A stretch of DNA of 62,000 nucleotides from Gnetum montanum (Eukaryota; Streptophyta; Gnetopsida; Gnetales; Gnetaceae), in the NCBI GenBank assembly GCA_015680685.1, contig MNCI01034664.1:955642-1017641 (forward strand), written 5' to 3'. The notes under the pieces are model-generated. The model was given only the letters and a program-made list of their open reading frames with translations, was not told the DNA's origin and made no database searches. Numbering within the stretch: the first letter of the stretch is position 1; every line of letters begins with the position of its first letter. This document shows positions 37,371 through 48,593 of the stretch, piece by piece. The position numbers and the translations under genes are program-made.

Positions 37371-38090
37371 CTAAGTTTGTTTCTTAATCTTTATCCTAAT
37401 AATTGAATCTTCCTCTCCCTTCAAATCTTCCTTTCTGACCTCTTCGTCTTTGGTTAGTTATGTAAGCTTGATCATCTTCATTGGATTGTTTATTATTCTT
37501 CATAATTTGTAGGGTTTTAACTTGAGCAACTAATTCATTAATACTAAGTATGTTAAAGTCCTTTGAAAGAGTAATGTTTTCCATCATGTTTTCAAATCTT
37601 GGATCTATGTAGAAAGCTTGAATAACTTTCTAAACATTTTGCCTATTGGTAGATCCACAATTATATTCATTTATTTTTTGTAAGCTTTCATACATTCTTT
37701 AAAGGGTATCAAATTTTTATTTGTAGATTAGTTATTGTAATTGTTGATTTTCCAAGCTTTCCATGTATTCTAATTGGAGATTATCCCACACATTTTTGGC
37801 AATCGTACAAAGATTCTATCTACTAGAAATGACTTGTGAGACACCAACCAATATCATCATGAGAGCCAAATTGTTATTCTCCTTCTTTATTCTATATTCT
37901 TTGATTTGTAATCTAGTGAGATTTTCAAAATCATGGATAAATTCAAAATTTATTTCAACTATTTTCTAACATTCATTATGTTCAAGGAGGTCTTTCACCA
38001 TCCTTGTTCATAGGCTGAAATCTTGAGACCCATTAAAGATGATGGAGCATCTAGCTATGTCTTTTGTGCTTATTTTTGTAGCTGAACTTA
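37371..38090 (-). pseudogene. gag of the copia element
   Basis: Minus-strand frames show NVWDNLQLEYM (about 37775), then LVAQVKTLQI, then RRRGQKGRFEGRGRFNY. This is like UBN2-type copia gag followed by an R/G-rich tail. No CCHC knuckle is clear. Several TAG and TAA stops. Confidence 0.7.
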
Positions 38091-38106
38091 GCACTCTAAT
38101 ACCAAG
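38091..38106 (-). promoter_or_regulatory. Primer-binding site of the copia element, tRNA-iMet type
   Basis: Minus strand CTTGGTATTAGAGTGC directly after the 5' LTR matches the canonical TGGTATCAGAGC initiator-tRNA-Met site with one C-to-T change. Confidence 0.85.
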
Positions 38107-39022
38107 TGAAGGAATTTCAAGCAACAAAACTATTACTTGGTTATTTTGCTTCACAAAGAATCAACTAATAAAATTTATATTTTTGGAAAGCTTAGGAAGT
38201 TCCCTATAATTTGGGAAAATAAAGTACTATAAAAGATATCCAAAAACTATGTGTATGTTATGTTCTTTCCAATCTATCAAAAATCACAGTAATTCTAGTA
38301 GTGAACATTTGAGAGATGATAACTCAAAAGTTGTTAAGTTTTTTATGATAAAATGTTAACTAAACCTTTTCATAGATATTAGTGTTTAAAGAAATTAATA
38401 TCATATCAAATCATTATGCGATAAGGGAGAAATGATCTTATCATTTATTATTATTCATTTTAGTAAAATTTTAGGATTTAGAAAATTTACTAAATTATAG
38501 AGCTAATTTCTTCCAAACTACAATAGACATTGAATTAAAATTTTAGGTGAAAAGTAGCCACATGCTCTATCTTTTTAATAAATCTAGAATCACTGAAAAA
38601 TGTTGTGGAATGATTGAGATATGATTAAAATACTGAATGTCCCTAATTTTGACTATTCAACTTCCAATATTAAGTAAATAATGATGAATGATGTTGATGA
38701 ATGTTGATAAATTGATGAAAGATTGATGAATTAATGATGAAATAGTCAAATTCTTACTAAAGTTATATTGATGATTCCATGATGCAAATTTCCAAGAGAT
38801 GCCTTGGATATATATATCTGACAAGTGGGGCAAAGTTTGCTAAAAATAATACAATATAGCCCCAATAACAAAAGAAACTTTAAAAATTAAATATATATAT
38901 GAATTAGGGATAAACATAACATTACAACAGTCCATCAATCCATAAATTTCCTATATTTTATTGAAATAAACTCCTATCGTATAATAAAAATAAAAAATTA
39001 TTATCTTCCTAAAAAGCCAACA
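38107..39022 (-). repeat. 5' LTR of the copia element
   Basis: The LTR is 916 bp. On the minus strand it starts TGTTGGCTTTTTAGG and ends CCTTCA. It aligns by eye along its length with the 3' LTR, with many substitutions and small indels. Confidence 0.85.
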
Positions 39023-39401
39023 CTTCAATTCATTCTTCATTAATGTAGATGTGAGCATTAATAATGTTGCTCTATTGAATGATAATACAATGTTGCCTTG
39101 CTAATCTTGTGATTACATTTGTTTATCCTATTGGAAGACAAATACATATTTTGGATAATAGGAATCTATATGACTATAAATGATTTTTGCTTGATAGGGT
39201 ACATTATCATCATCATTATTACAATTAGTTTTATCATTTCTTCTTATAGTGCTATCTACATGAGGTGCAGAATCATCCCTGTGAGAATCAGACATTATTG
39301 ATTAGTGTGTGTATTTTATAATAATAAATATTCTAATAAAGATAAATTGTTAAAATATAGCATAATGATTATGTATGATATAATTTCTTAGACTACTAGC
39401 A
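39023..39401 (-). pseudogene. Element E gag start and leader
   Basis: Minus-strand ATG at 39295-39293 begins MSDSHRDDS, matching the gag starts of B (MSSSSH) and C (MSSSHRHDD). Downstream, acatttgtttatcc parallels B's acatttgttcatct near 47500. Frames are broken. Confidence 0.65.
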
Positions 39402-39423
39402 CCATCCATAGTAATGGCACCAA
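39402..39423 (-). promoter_or_regulatory. Primer-binding site of element E, tRNA-Asp type
   Basis: Minus strand TTTGGTGCCATTACTATGG follows the LTR. It is the best preserved of the three and fits TGGCGCCGTTGCC with C-to-T and G-to-A changes. Confidence 0.7.
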
Positions 39424-39424
39424 A

Positions 39425-40123
39425 TGATGAATAGCAGGTATGTCAAACACTCTACCATATGATCTACAAGTATCATGATAGACTATGTCGTAATCTATGG
39501 ATGGTATTAGCAATATCATATAGCAAATTAACTAGTAATTGTAGATCATTACCTTCCCACTTGAACTAGTAGTGTCTCTATTGTGTATTGTTTAGTCCAA
39601 AGTTAGGTATTTGATTACGATATTGTTTGGCCATCGATTAAATAAGTTTAATTATAGAAATTAACTAATTAAAGTAATGAACAATAAAGTAAACTTTATG
39701 CTAGCCTAGGATGATGATTGTTCATTCCCAACTTCTTGTACATGTTTTGAACTCGTTTCCACTACTAGGATTACCAAGCATTATGCTACTAAGTGAACTA
39801 AGCATGAATGTTATTGGTATCACCAAGTGATTATGTATTTATGCTTGAAGTTGGTCGCTCTCATTCCACCATAATTAACATGCATAAAAATGTAAAGTAT
39901 TAAGCTAAATTTCAAAGAAATTAAATGCAAGAAATTAAATTGATTTTAAGTTAGAGTATTGTAATGGAATAGAATTAGTCTTGATCTTTATTGTTGCTCA
40001 TGAAATGTGTTTGGGTACTCAAATAAAGATTTTACAATTAATTCACAACTAGGTTGTGGGCACTTGTTGTATTTAGGTACATCTTATTTAAATTAAGATT
40101 TTGGATAAGTAATTCAGAACCAT
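39425..40123 (-). repeat. 5' LTR of element E, part 1
   Basis: It begins TGATGAATAGCAGG on the + strand, matching the TGATGAGTGGCGAGG end of the A and B LTRs. It shares the order of landmarks with them (accaag words, ctttattg, ctcaaataaag) but is far more diverged. It is cut at 40123 by solo LTR A3 (duplication ACCAT, 40119-40123) and continues at 49399. Confidence 0.7.
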
Positions 40124-40268
40124 TGATGAGTGGCGAGGTACCCCTACACTCCACCGTACGAATATGAGAGTTCATGCACAATCCAGTCGAACTCTGCAGA
40201 CAAGCTAGTTGTGGTATCTAGATAGTTACACGTTGATCGCAATTCATTGTCTTCGCACCTAGACTAGT
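40124..40268 (-). repeat. Solo LTR A3, part 1
   Basis: The family A LTR, minus orientation, starts TGATGAGTGGCGAGGTACCC. At 40268 it is interrupted by element B; the bases ctagt (40264-40268) are B's target duplication. The rest is at 48594-49393. Confidence 0.85.
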
Positions 40269-41072
40269 TGATGAGTGGCAAGGTACCCCTACACTCAACC
40301 ATATGAATATGAGCGTCTCACACACGATTCGGTCGAACTCCAAGGACTAAGTGCTTACGCACCCTAATGGAACACTTAAGGTTAATCAATCGTTGTCTTC
40401 CCAAACTTACTTGTATTATCACGGTTGTATGGCTAAGTAAGCTTGAGGCATGTGATTTTTATATCTTTTATATTTTTTTAATGTCCTAAGCTAATGGGAA
40501 AGGTGAAGAGAACTAATTGACTAACTTTCATTAACTATTCACTAACTAGGTTCTAATCGTCCTAGCACCAGTATCTGTTCCCACTTGCCATACACACCTT
40601 GAACCAATGCAACGTTGCTAGGATTGCCAAACGCTACTCGTTACTGGGTTACCAAGCATTACACATGTGCTCGAAGCGGTCGTACTGAATGCACTTAACT
40701 AGGAGAGTTAAAGGTTGAGAGAGATTAATTATCTAAGAAAGCATTTAAACATTTAAAAATAATTAAATCCTATTTAGCTTAGTCCACATGCTGCAAGGTT
40801 TATCAGAAAGTTCATCTTTATTGTCGTACAAAAATGTGTGCTCAGGTACAATTTGCTCGAATAAAGATCCATTCACTTTGAGACTCCTACTACAGGCACA
40901 TGGAAATTATTCTAACTCTGGAATGGTAAAACTGCTATAGTTTGGCTAAGGGTCTAGATCTAGATGATTGAACAAGGGAAAGTCGCCTCTTATTTATAGA
41001 ACTTGCAGCGGGCTGCAATATCACGTATGCAATATCGCGGGGGCGGACGCAATATCACGTTGCAGCTCATCA
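40269..41072 (-). repeat. 3' LTR of element B
   Basis: The LTR is 804 bp. On the minus strand it starts TGATGAGCTGCAACG after the polypurine tract TCATGGGGGTA (41073-41083). The U3 has three RATATCRCG palindromes (41015-41062), against one in the 5' LTR. Confidence 0.9.
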
Positions 41073-41083
41073 TACCCCCATGA

Positions 41084-42962
41084 CTGAATGAAAACTTGGC
41101 CTTGAGTTCCTTACAAAATATTGGGAAGGTATGGGATTATTGACTTGAATGATACTAATGGTGAATGGGTGACATGTGAACAGATCATCATTACAATACA
41201 TGAAAAAATTAGTGTTCATGAGAACAAGGGTGAACACTATACACATTTGATAGCCAACCTTATTTGGCAGCTAAGAGAGAAGAGAGAAGAGAGAGAAAGA
41301 AAAGAAAAATCTATTGTTGCCAACACCAAGATTGCGCCTTTCGTTGTCCATCCATAAGCATGCCATCAATCTTGTTCCTTGCATAACTACTTCCACACCA
41401 GTCCATTCCAAATGTTTCTTCCAGATTCAATCCATTAGTGTATGATTGTCATCTGCACACACAACACAGTCTTGTATTAGCAAAGGTAAATGAATCACAA
41501 TGCAATTGATACCTTGCCTCAGTGTTAGGTCCATTGGCTAAGTTGTGATATGGCTGATGTGGATTATGGAGATATAATATTGGTGACTACCCAAGGTGTA
41601 GGGGTTAGGAGAAAATCAAAAAAATTGGACCAAGACCCCCATGACTAATAGCAAACCTCTGGTAGTGAGAGAATGGAAAAAGATAAGGAATAAGAAAGAT
41701 GGAGAAAAAGAAATAATGGCCACACCAATAAAATGGATGTCAGAGATGGAAATGAACAAAAATAGAAATTGATTGCGAAAATGTTTTAGGGAATGAAATT
41801 AACTGATGCACCAAATAGGAATGCTAGTGGGTCCTCCCCAAAGTAGGCTCATGCCCTTAATGCCCTGACATCCCCACATTCAAAGAGTCCATAGGCTCTA
41901 GAAATGTCATTTGGAAGCAAGAGTTAAATTCTTATCCACAAGAGCTTACCAAAAAGAAAACAATGCATCAACCAAAATATAGACTACTGATACAACCGAC
42001 AATGAGGTGAACAATGGAGGAAGAACGATGGAAAGAAGAGAATGGAATGGAGTCTCAAGAACAAGGTGGTGTACATCCCCTTCTGTATTAATGGTTAATG
42101 TGACTTAGTAGATCTGATTCCAAATCCAGCCTCAAACAAACCACATCCAGTGACTTCACATTAATACATTCAGCCAATCCATCCACCTAAAGTAACATGA
42201 ATGCCTCCGTCAAAGATTCACCACCATTCTGACAAAACGAGAAAGGAGAAAGTAGGAAGCGAGAAAGGGCCTTAGTTAGAGGGAACATGTTTGTTTAGTC
42301 CCATAACTAGTTCTTGTAGCCCAAATGATTATTTCTTTTACAGGGTGTGCTTTGAATTCTCACTTTTTTTTTAGTGCATGAGAACCACACCATGCAAAGA
42401 CTTATTATTTTTATTTTTATTCGCTCAACTTCCTGATAAAAGGGAAACGTCAAAATGATAACAAAAACTCAAGAAGAAAAACATCCAAGCACCCAAGAGA
42501 ATGGCCAACACAAATGCATCAACTCCCCTTGAAGTCACACCCTTGTCAATGATTGAGTCCTTCCTTAGTTTGAGAAATGCCCAGTCACTGATTTGTTGAT
42601 AGTTCTTATTATTTAAGGAAAGGGACTGTGCAGTTCCAAGCCAAGAGAGATCATAGAATTTCATGGATGCATGGATGATGTGGACTCATTCCATGTTATA
42701 TCAAAAGAACCATACCTTAGTAATAACATCATAACCCAAAGGTAAAAACCAAACATTAGCAACCAATAGAATATTGTTCATACCATCATTAGGAGCACTT
42801 ATTGGGTGACAAACTTAACAAAATGGATAAACACACACACACACACAAATTAAAAAAAAGTATAAACGATGTTGCAAAACAAAAAATAAGAAAATTTAAA
42901 GAAATTTGTAAAACAAAAATGTGTAAAAGACAAACTTAAAAAGAACGAAGGGCCTTGATTAA
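41084..42962 (-). other. 3' region of element B with ORF3 largely deleted
   Basis: The minus strand from 42962 carries the A-rich run and blocks matching element C's spacer (C 25130-26015). It then has an acceptor-like GTGTGTGCAG at about 41453-41462 and an ATG at 41452-41450 that soon hits a stop. After about 90 more bases it turns into the terminal untranslated part shared with C. The globular and coiled-coil parts of ORF3 are absent. An (ac)n run lies near 42832-42846. Confidence 0.6.
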
Positions 42963-44339
42963 TCAGCATAGGTGGCCATTTCCGCCATGACTGAGTTGAA
43001 AAGAGGAGATCCAAAATAATGAGCAAGGTTGTCCTCTCTTAGAGGTATTATGTGCATCAGTTGTTCTAAGTTCATGGAAGGGTTTGGTTTGTTGCACATT
43101 GGCTAGTAATCTCTTATTAGGGCTTTTAGGTTTGTATATGGTCATGGCTCCTGAGGGAAAGGTTGTATGAATGATGTAAGGCCCTTCCCACAATGTTTGA
43201 AATTTTGTGCATTGTGGCACATGTGTGGGATTCAAGTAGAGGACCTTATCTCCTGGTTGATACTTAACCTTTCAAATTTTTAAGTCATGGCGTTGCTTGT
43301 TATGTGCCTTGTGCAACTCATTTGATGACAGGGCAACCAATCGATTTTCATCTAGCATGTTTAGAGTTGTCAATCTTTGTCTTTGTGCTAGATCAAGATC
43401 AAGGTGGAGGTCACATGCCATGGATAGTGTATGAAGCTTGGTTTCAATTGGAAGCTTTGGAATTTTTCCGTATACTAACTCGTAGGGAGAATAGCCTGTA
43501 GGGAGTTTCCAAGTGGAGCAGTATGCCCAGAGAGCATCATTCAGTTTAGTGCTCCAATCTCGCCTATATTTACTAATTTTCCTTATTAATATTCTAGTGA
43601 TCTCTCAATTCATGACCTCAGCTTGGCCATTAGCTTGGGGGTGATAAGGTGTAGTCAATTTATGTTCAACCCCTAAGCGTTGTATCAATTTTTGAAAGGT
43701 TGCACCCGTGAAGTGTGTTCCATTATCCGAGATAAGTGCACATGGCATGCCAAACCTATTTACGACTTGTTGTTGCATAAATCGTGCAGCTGTAGATGAT
43801 GTACAGTCTATAATAGCAGCTGCTTTAGCCCATTTTGTTAGATAGTCCATAGCAACAATGATGTAAGCTTTTCCATTGAACATTGGTGTAATGGGCCCCA
43901 TAAAGTCTATTCCCCAAATGTCGAAGGGTTCTAAAGGTTGAATCCATGGTTGCAGACCCTCCATTCTAGCAGTCATTCCTCCATCATGTTGACAGTGCTT
44001 GCAAGATTGGACAAATTGATAAGCATCCCGAAATAATGTTGGCCAATAATATCCTACAAGCAGGATCTTAATAGTTGTTCTCCTTCCTGCATAGTGACCC
44101 CCACAAGGACCCTCATGAGCGTCTTAGAGAACTCTTAGTTGATTCACATCAGGCACATACCATTGAACCAAGCCATTAGGATAGACTTTGTAAAGTTGTT
44201 CGTTGATCTCCATGAAGTACTTGGCTCTATGAAGAAACTGTTGCTTCTTCCTAAAGTCAGGCTCCTGTGGTGTTTGTTGAGAAAGGAGATGGGTGAGAAT
44301 GCTACTATACCAATTTGTTTCCATGGGTTGGTTATTCAC
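42963..44339 (-). pseudogene. Integrase of element B, nearly intact
   Basis: Zinc-binding HHCC region: DAHEGPCGGHYAGRRTT and SCKHCQ (about 44130-43985). Catalytic core: WGIDFMGPITP (D, about 43910), LISDNGTHFTGATF (D, about 43730), HPQANGQAEVMN (E, about 43610). The C-terminal part has DKVLYLNPTHV, EGPYIIHTTFPSGAM, then a short tail. Only about three TAG stops interrupt an otherwise continuous frame; the D-D-E residues are all present. Typical of Athila/Tat integrases in the WGIDFMGP block. No chromodomain is seen. Confidence 0.85.
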
Positions 44340-44879
44340 TACACTGGCAAAGAGGGCTTCATTAGGAAAATGATCAAATATGGCATATTCATCCTCCTTA
44401 CTGTCCTAGTGCAACTGAGATAAATGGTCTACAACTACGTTCTCAGTGTCCTTTCGATCGATCATTGTTAGATCAAACTCTTGTAGGATTACTAGCCATC
44501 GTATAATACAAGGGCTAACCGTTAGCTTGTTCATGAGGAACCTAATTGCACTATGATCCATATGAATGTACACTTTCTAGCCTAACACATAGTGCCTAAA
44601 CTTGTTTAGTGCAAACACTACAGCCATTAATTCCTTTTCTGTAGTTTTGCAGTTAAGTTGTGCACCGACGATACTCTTACTTGCACAGTGGATGTAATAA
44701 GGACGTTTTTGGTTGTCTAACTTTGTAAGTACAGCTCCTAAGGCATAACTGGATGCATCAGTCATTATATGGAACAATCTGGACCAGTCAAGGGCTCGTA
44801 GAATGGGAGTTTCCAAAAGCCTTTGTTTCAGAGTTTAGAATGCTCGTTCACATTCCTTGGTCCATTCGAATGGTGCATC
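44340..44879 (-). pseudogene. RNase H and connection of element B, fused to protease by deletion
   Basis: The frame starts at the deletion junction with DAPFEWTKECERAF, then ETPILRALDWSRLFHIMTDA, SYALGAVL, SIVGAQLNCKTTEKELMAVV, FRHYVLG and IHMDHSAIRFLMNK. Catalytic Asp residues (TDASS, MDHS) are present. Stops are TAG at three places. It lies one frame off protease, so no protease-RNase H fusion can be read through the junction. Confidence 0.85.
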
Positions 44880-45361
44880 ACTAGGAAATCAACTGAATAT
44901 GACCACCCACATACAGTGGTAACGATGTCCTCCACCAGTCCCAAGGGGACAATCATGGACTGGTTATCTAGCTCTAGTCGAATGTTACTCTTCCTTAATG
45001 GAGGCAAGTTCCAGGCTTTGTACATCTCCTGTGATATTAGGTTGACTCCGGAACCTGAGTCTAGAAGAGCTTTACATGGTTCATTCCCAGTGACTTGGAG
45101 ATAGATTAGAGGACTTCCAGGATCAGAGAATTTCTTGGGAAGGTGGCCCACCTTGATCCAATCAGTAATGGCATGTGTTAACATAACCGTATGCGTTAAG
45201 CTCGATTTTTGGGTTGAAGGAGGCCTCGAAGCGTTATTTGGTAGGGAGGTGTTCAGATGTTCAACAACTTGTGATGGTGAGGGCTTGGTTGGATTATTGG
45301 TTCTAAAGAAAGGTCTTTTCTGCATAGGGTTGTTAGAACCAACTACGGGTTGAGGATTCAT
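44880..45361 (-). pseudogene. Protease of element B, domain intact
   Basis: This open frame carries LLDSGSGVNLISQEMYKAW (about 45070-45010) with the D-S-G catalytic triad, preceded by SPLIYLQVTGNEPCKA and followed by RLELDNQSM and GWSYSVDFLV. It is the best preserved coding piece of the gypsy elements here. It ends in foreign frame after the junction at 44877-44879. It would cleave Gag-Pol in the particle. Confidence 0.8.
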
Positions 45362-45382
45362 AACCCTCGTGACATTAGGTTG

Positions 45383-47678
45383 CTATAGTTGAGTAGGGAA
45401 TACCCCTTGCATCGCTAGAGCGGGTGGTAGTGGAGATATCAATGTGAGAGTCGCAGATGGGTTCAGAGGATGGTATTTTTGTGGGTTGTCTCTCCCAAGA
45501 GAAGGAGTCCTATAATACTCCCGAGCTTGGTAGTGACGTTGTGGTGTCACGTGGAGAGATTGGCTGATCCGGTTGTCGATAAGGATATTGTTGCCTCGGT
45601 GGTGGCATCCCCCATGACTGTGGCTATTGCCACTACTGGTGTTTCTCAATAGGTTGTGGTGGAGTTCCACTTGGGTAATAGGTTAAAGGTTGGTGGAACT
45701 ACCTTGGGTTACCTTGGGGATAAGGTAACCGTCAGGGTGATTGCCATTTGTTAAGTCATGGGTTAAGTGCATACACGCCAGACTCTTGCAAATGTGAGAT
45801 TATTGGGCAACATCCCTTAGGATGGTCATATTGGTATATCTCACATCCACTTTCATTGTCCATATCAAAATCCACAACCTCTTCAGTGATGGCCATTTTA
45901 CCCTTACCTTTGTTACGTGCATGGTCCAAATCCCTCTTTTTCTTTTTATCATAGTCACTACTTCGCTCCTTAGACTCCTCTACGATTTTAAGGACGGTTT
46001 CAAATCTACTATCTAAGGAATCCCACATTTGGTCTACCTTTGCCAACACTTTTGTTGTTACTTTTTGGAGCGGCAAGGTTTTCCTATTCACCATTTCTTC
46101 AAGTGATGACTCTTCCTCCTCCACACAGAATCTCACTCCCCTTTTTCAGAGGGAAGGATCGTGGTTGTACTCTTCTACACTTTCTCTCTTACGTAGCTCC
46201 CCTTCTTTCTTAGTTACTTGCTCCAAAAATCTATGAATCTGATGGGACCTAAGCTATGATAATCTCCCTTGGGCATATGTTCCAAGGGTTCTCCTAGTTT
46301 CATGCCTAAGTCCATCTACGAGATGGCGTAGTTGATCTTGCTGTGAGTAATCATGACCTAGGCAATGATGTAACAGTGCATAATAACGACCCATGGCAAC
46401 ATCCAAGGGTTCTTGATTTCCCTGCTTCCATCCTTGGATTTTTTTTCATAGGTTGGACACCCAAGAGTACATTTAATATTATTAAACAATTCTAGCATCA
46501 TACTCCATCTTCGAATGGATTCCGATTCTAAGGACCGATACCAGCTTTCCGCTTCTTTCATCAGTGTCCTTGGGAACAACTTTAATTTTTGCCACTCGTT
46601 CTCAATGTTATGCAAGGCATATGCATCTTGAAATGCCTGTAAGTGGTTCTGAGGATCAGTGTTGTATCCTCCTTCAAATCGTGGGATATTATTCATTTCT
46701 AGTCTCTTGATCCTGCTATCTTTTTGATGCCTTGTGGGTATTCTTATGGCCTCCATGATGTCTAACATGCTTCGGGTTGCAAGTAGGGGTTCTTCATGGT
46801 CATTTCATTCGTAGCATCTGTGATGTCTACGTGATTCCCTACTTTCCCTTCTTCTATGTCTTGATTCTCTAGAATGCCCTCGTCCTTGTTTTTGACTCTC
46901 TCATCGAGGTTTCTCACTTTGTTTACCCTTATCCTCACGGTTAGGTTCCTTATGACTGCATCCTGATACTGAAGGAGAGGGTGAATGTGAAAATGAAGGT
47001 GAAGAGGAAGGAGAACCATCACCATGACGATATTTCCTACCTTCCCTTCGGTGGTTTCAGCCCCAATTGTGATTACCATCAGACTGCCCGCCCTTATCAT
47101 GTGTCTGTGTTCCCTCATTGAACACTTGGTGTTCATGGGGATCAGAGTCAGGGTTGTGAATCGTGGAGTGAAGGTTCTGATACATCACCTCCTCACCATT
47201 GTTAGGAAGGGGAACATCATTGATGGGGAACCTATTGGAATTGGTTCACCAACTCCAATTTTTCTTAAAACATGCAAGACATTATGGGGTCCTTTTCCCT
47301 TCAATGATGTATAGTATCTCTCCTGCCGCAAGTCCCTTTGACATTGCGCTTCTATGGGATGGTAATCCCTTGTGTCATAATCACATGCAACATATTCTGC
47401 GTATAGCCGTGACATGCCTACTTATGTGAGAGCATGAAGAAGCATGTTGGGGATTGCTCAGTCTAGAGGCAACACTATGTTACCCTCCAAGTCTCTCCAA
47501 CACATTTGTTCATCTTGATGGAGGATAAAAGTAAATTCGGGTATATACTCATCATGATGAATATATACCACACGGAATTGTTAAGGAACTGGTGGATCTT
47601 GCTTACGTGTGTTGTGCCGCCGACTATCTCTTGTGTGTTCCTAGGCGGTGAAGTGCTTTTGTGCGAAGAAGAAGACAT
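45383..47678 (-). pseudogene. gag of element B
   Basis: The ATG at 47678-47676 begins MSSSSHKSTSPP. Frames then include DYHPIEAQCQRDLRQERYY (about 47360), a basic D/E/R stretch, and the Retrotrans_gag core MNNIPRFEGGYNTDPQNHLQ, then LKLFPRTLMKEAESWYRSLE (about 46700-46530). The zinc knuckle at about 45850-45805 reads CEIYQYDHPKGCC, so the second Cys is Tyr while the His is kept. In C the Cys is kept and the His lost. Together they imply an ancestral C-x2-C-x3-H-x4-C knuckle. Several frameshifts and stops. Confidence 0.8.
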
Positions 47679-47803
47679 TTTTGTCTTGTTCAGTGTGCTA
47701 TTACCGTTATCTTATTTTTCTTTTGATCAACCCTAAGGGTTCATTTTAACGTCCCAACGATGTGGATGATTTCCTATGTTCTACGTAGTGCATAAACAAC
47801 TAA

Positions 47804-47822
47804 GTCCCTAGCAATGGCACAA
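47804..47822 (-). promoter_or_regulatory. Primer-binding site of element B, tRNA-Asp type
   Basis: Minus strand TTGTGCCATTGCTAGGGAC fits the Athila-type tRNA-Asp site TGGCGCCGTTGCCGGGGA with transitions and one missing base. Confidence 0.7.
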
Positions 47823-47823
47823 A

Positions 47824-48588
47824 TGATGAGTGGCGAGGTACCCCTACACTCAACCATATGAATACAAGCGTCTCATGCACGATCTGGTCAAACTCCAAGG
47901 ACTAAGTGCTTACACATCCTAATGGAACACTTAAGGTTAATCAATCGTTATCTTCCCAAACTTACTTATATTGTCACAGTTGTATGGTTAAGTAAGCTTG
48001 AGGCATGTGATTTTTATATCTTTTATATTTTTTTAATGTCCTATGCTAATGGGAAAGGTGAAGAGAACTAATTGACTAACTTTCATTAACTATTCACTAA
48101 CTAGGTTCTAATCGTCCTAGCACCAGTATCCGTTCCCACTTGCCATACACACCCTGAACCAGTGCAACACTGTTGGGATTACCAAACGCTACTCGTTACT
48201 GGGTTACCAAGCGTTACACATGTGCTCGAAGCGGTTGTACTGAATGCACTTAACTAGGAGAGTTAAGGGTTGAGAGAGATTAATTATCTAAGAAAGCATT
48301 TATACATTTAACAATAATTAAATCCTATTTAGCTTAGTCCACATGCTACAAGGTTTATCAGAAAGTTCGTCTTTATTGCCATACACAAATGTGTGCTCAG
48401 GTATAATTTGCTCGAATAAAGATCTATTCACTTTGAGACTTCTACTACGGGCACATGGAAATTATTCTAACTCTAGAATGGTAAAACTGCTATAGTTTGG
48501 CTAAGGGTCTAGATCTAGATGATTGAACAAGGGAAAGCCACCTCTTATTTATAGAACTTGCGGTAGGCCGCAATATCGCGGCTCATCA
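47824..48588 (-). repeat. 5' LTR of element B
   Basis: The LTR is 765 bp. On the minus strand it starts TGATGAGCCGCGATATTGC and ends CCACTCATCA. It differs from the 3' LTR mainly by scattered substitutions and by having one rather than three palindromes in U3. Confidence 0.9.
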
Positions 48589-48593
48589 CTAGT

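Larger units (their letters stand above)
33261..39022 (-). mobile_element. Ty1/copia retrotransposon, complete structure, decayed
   Basis: The 5.8-kb element on the minus strand has LTRs at 38107-39022 (5') and 33261-34168 (3'). A tRNA-iMet type PBS lies next to the 5' LTR. Order is gag, protease, integrase, RT, RNase H, which is the copia order. The LTRs differ at many sites and by indels, so it is old. Flanks are ttgta and cttca, not a clear duplication. Removing it restores E gag collinearity with B. Confidence 0.9.
40269..48588 (-). mobile_element. Element B: youngest Athila-like element, lacking RT and most of ORF3
   Basis: The 8.32-kb element has direct LTRs (40269-41072 and 47824-48588) and the perfect duplication CTAGT (40264-40268 and 48589-48593). 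The LTRs look about 95 percent alike by eye plus one indel of about 40 bp, the closest pair in the window. Gag, protease, RNase H and integrase are present. The RT, about 1445 bp in element C, is missing at a junction at 44877-44879. ORF3 is reduced to its ends. If the deletions predate insertion, B was moved by proteins supplied in trans. Confidence 0.92.

Noticed and set aside
33261-39022. A 5-bp target duplication for the copia element
   Set aside because: The flanks ttgta and cttca agree at only two positions. The element boundaries stand on the LTR ends and PBS instead.
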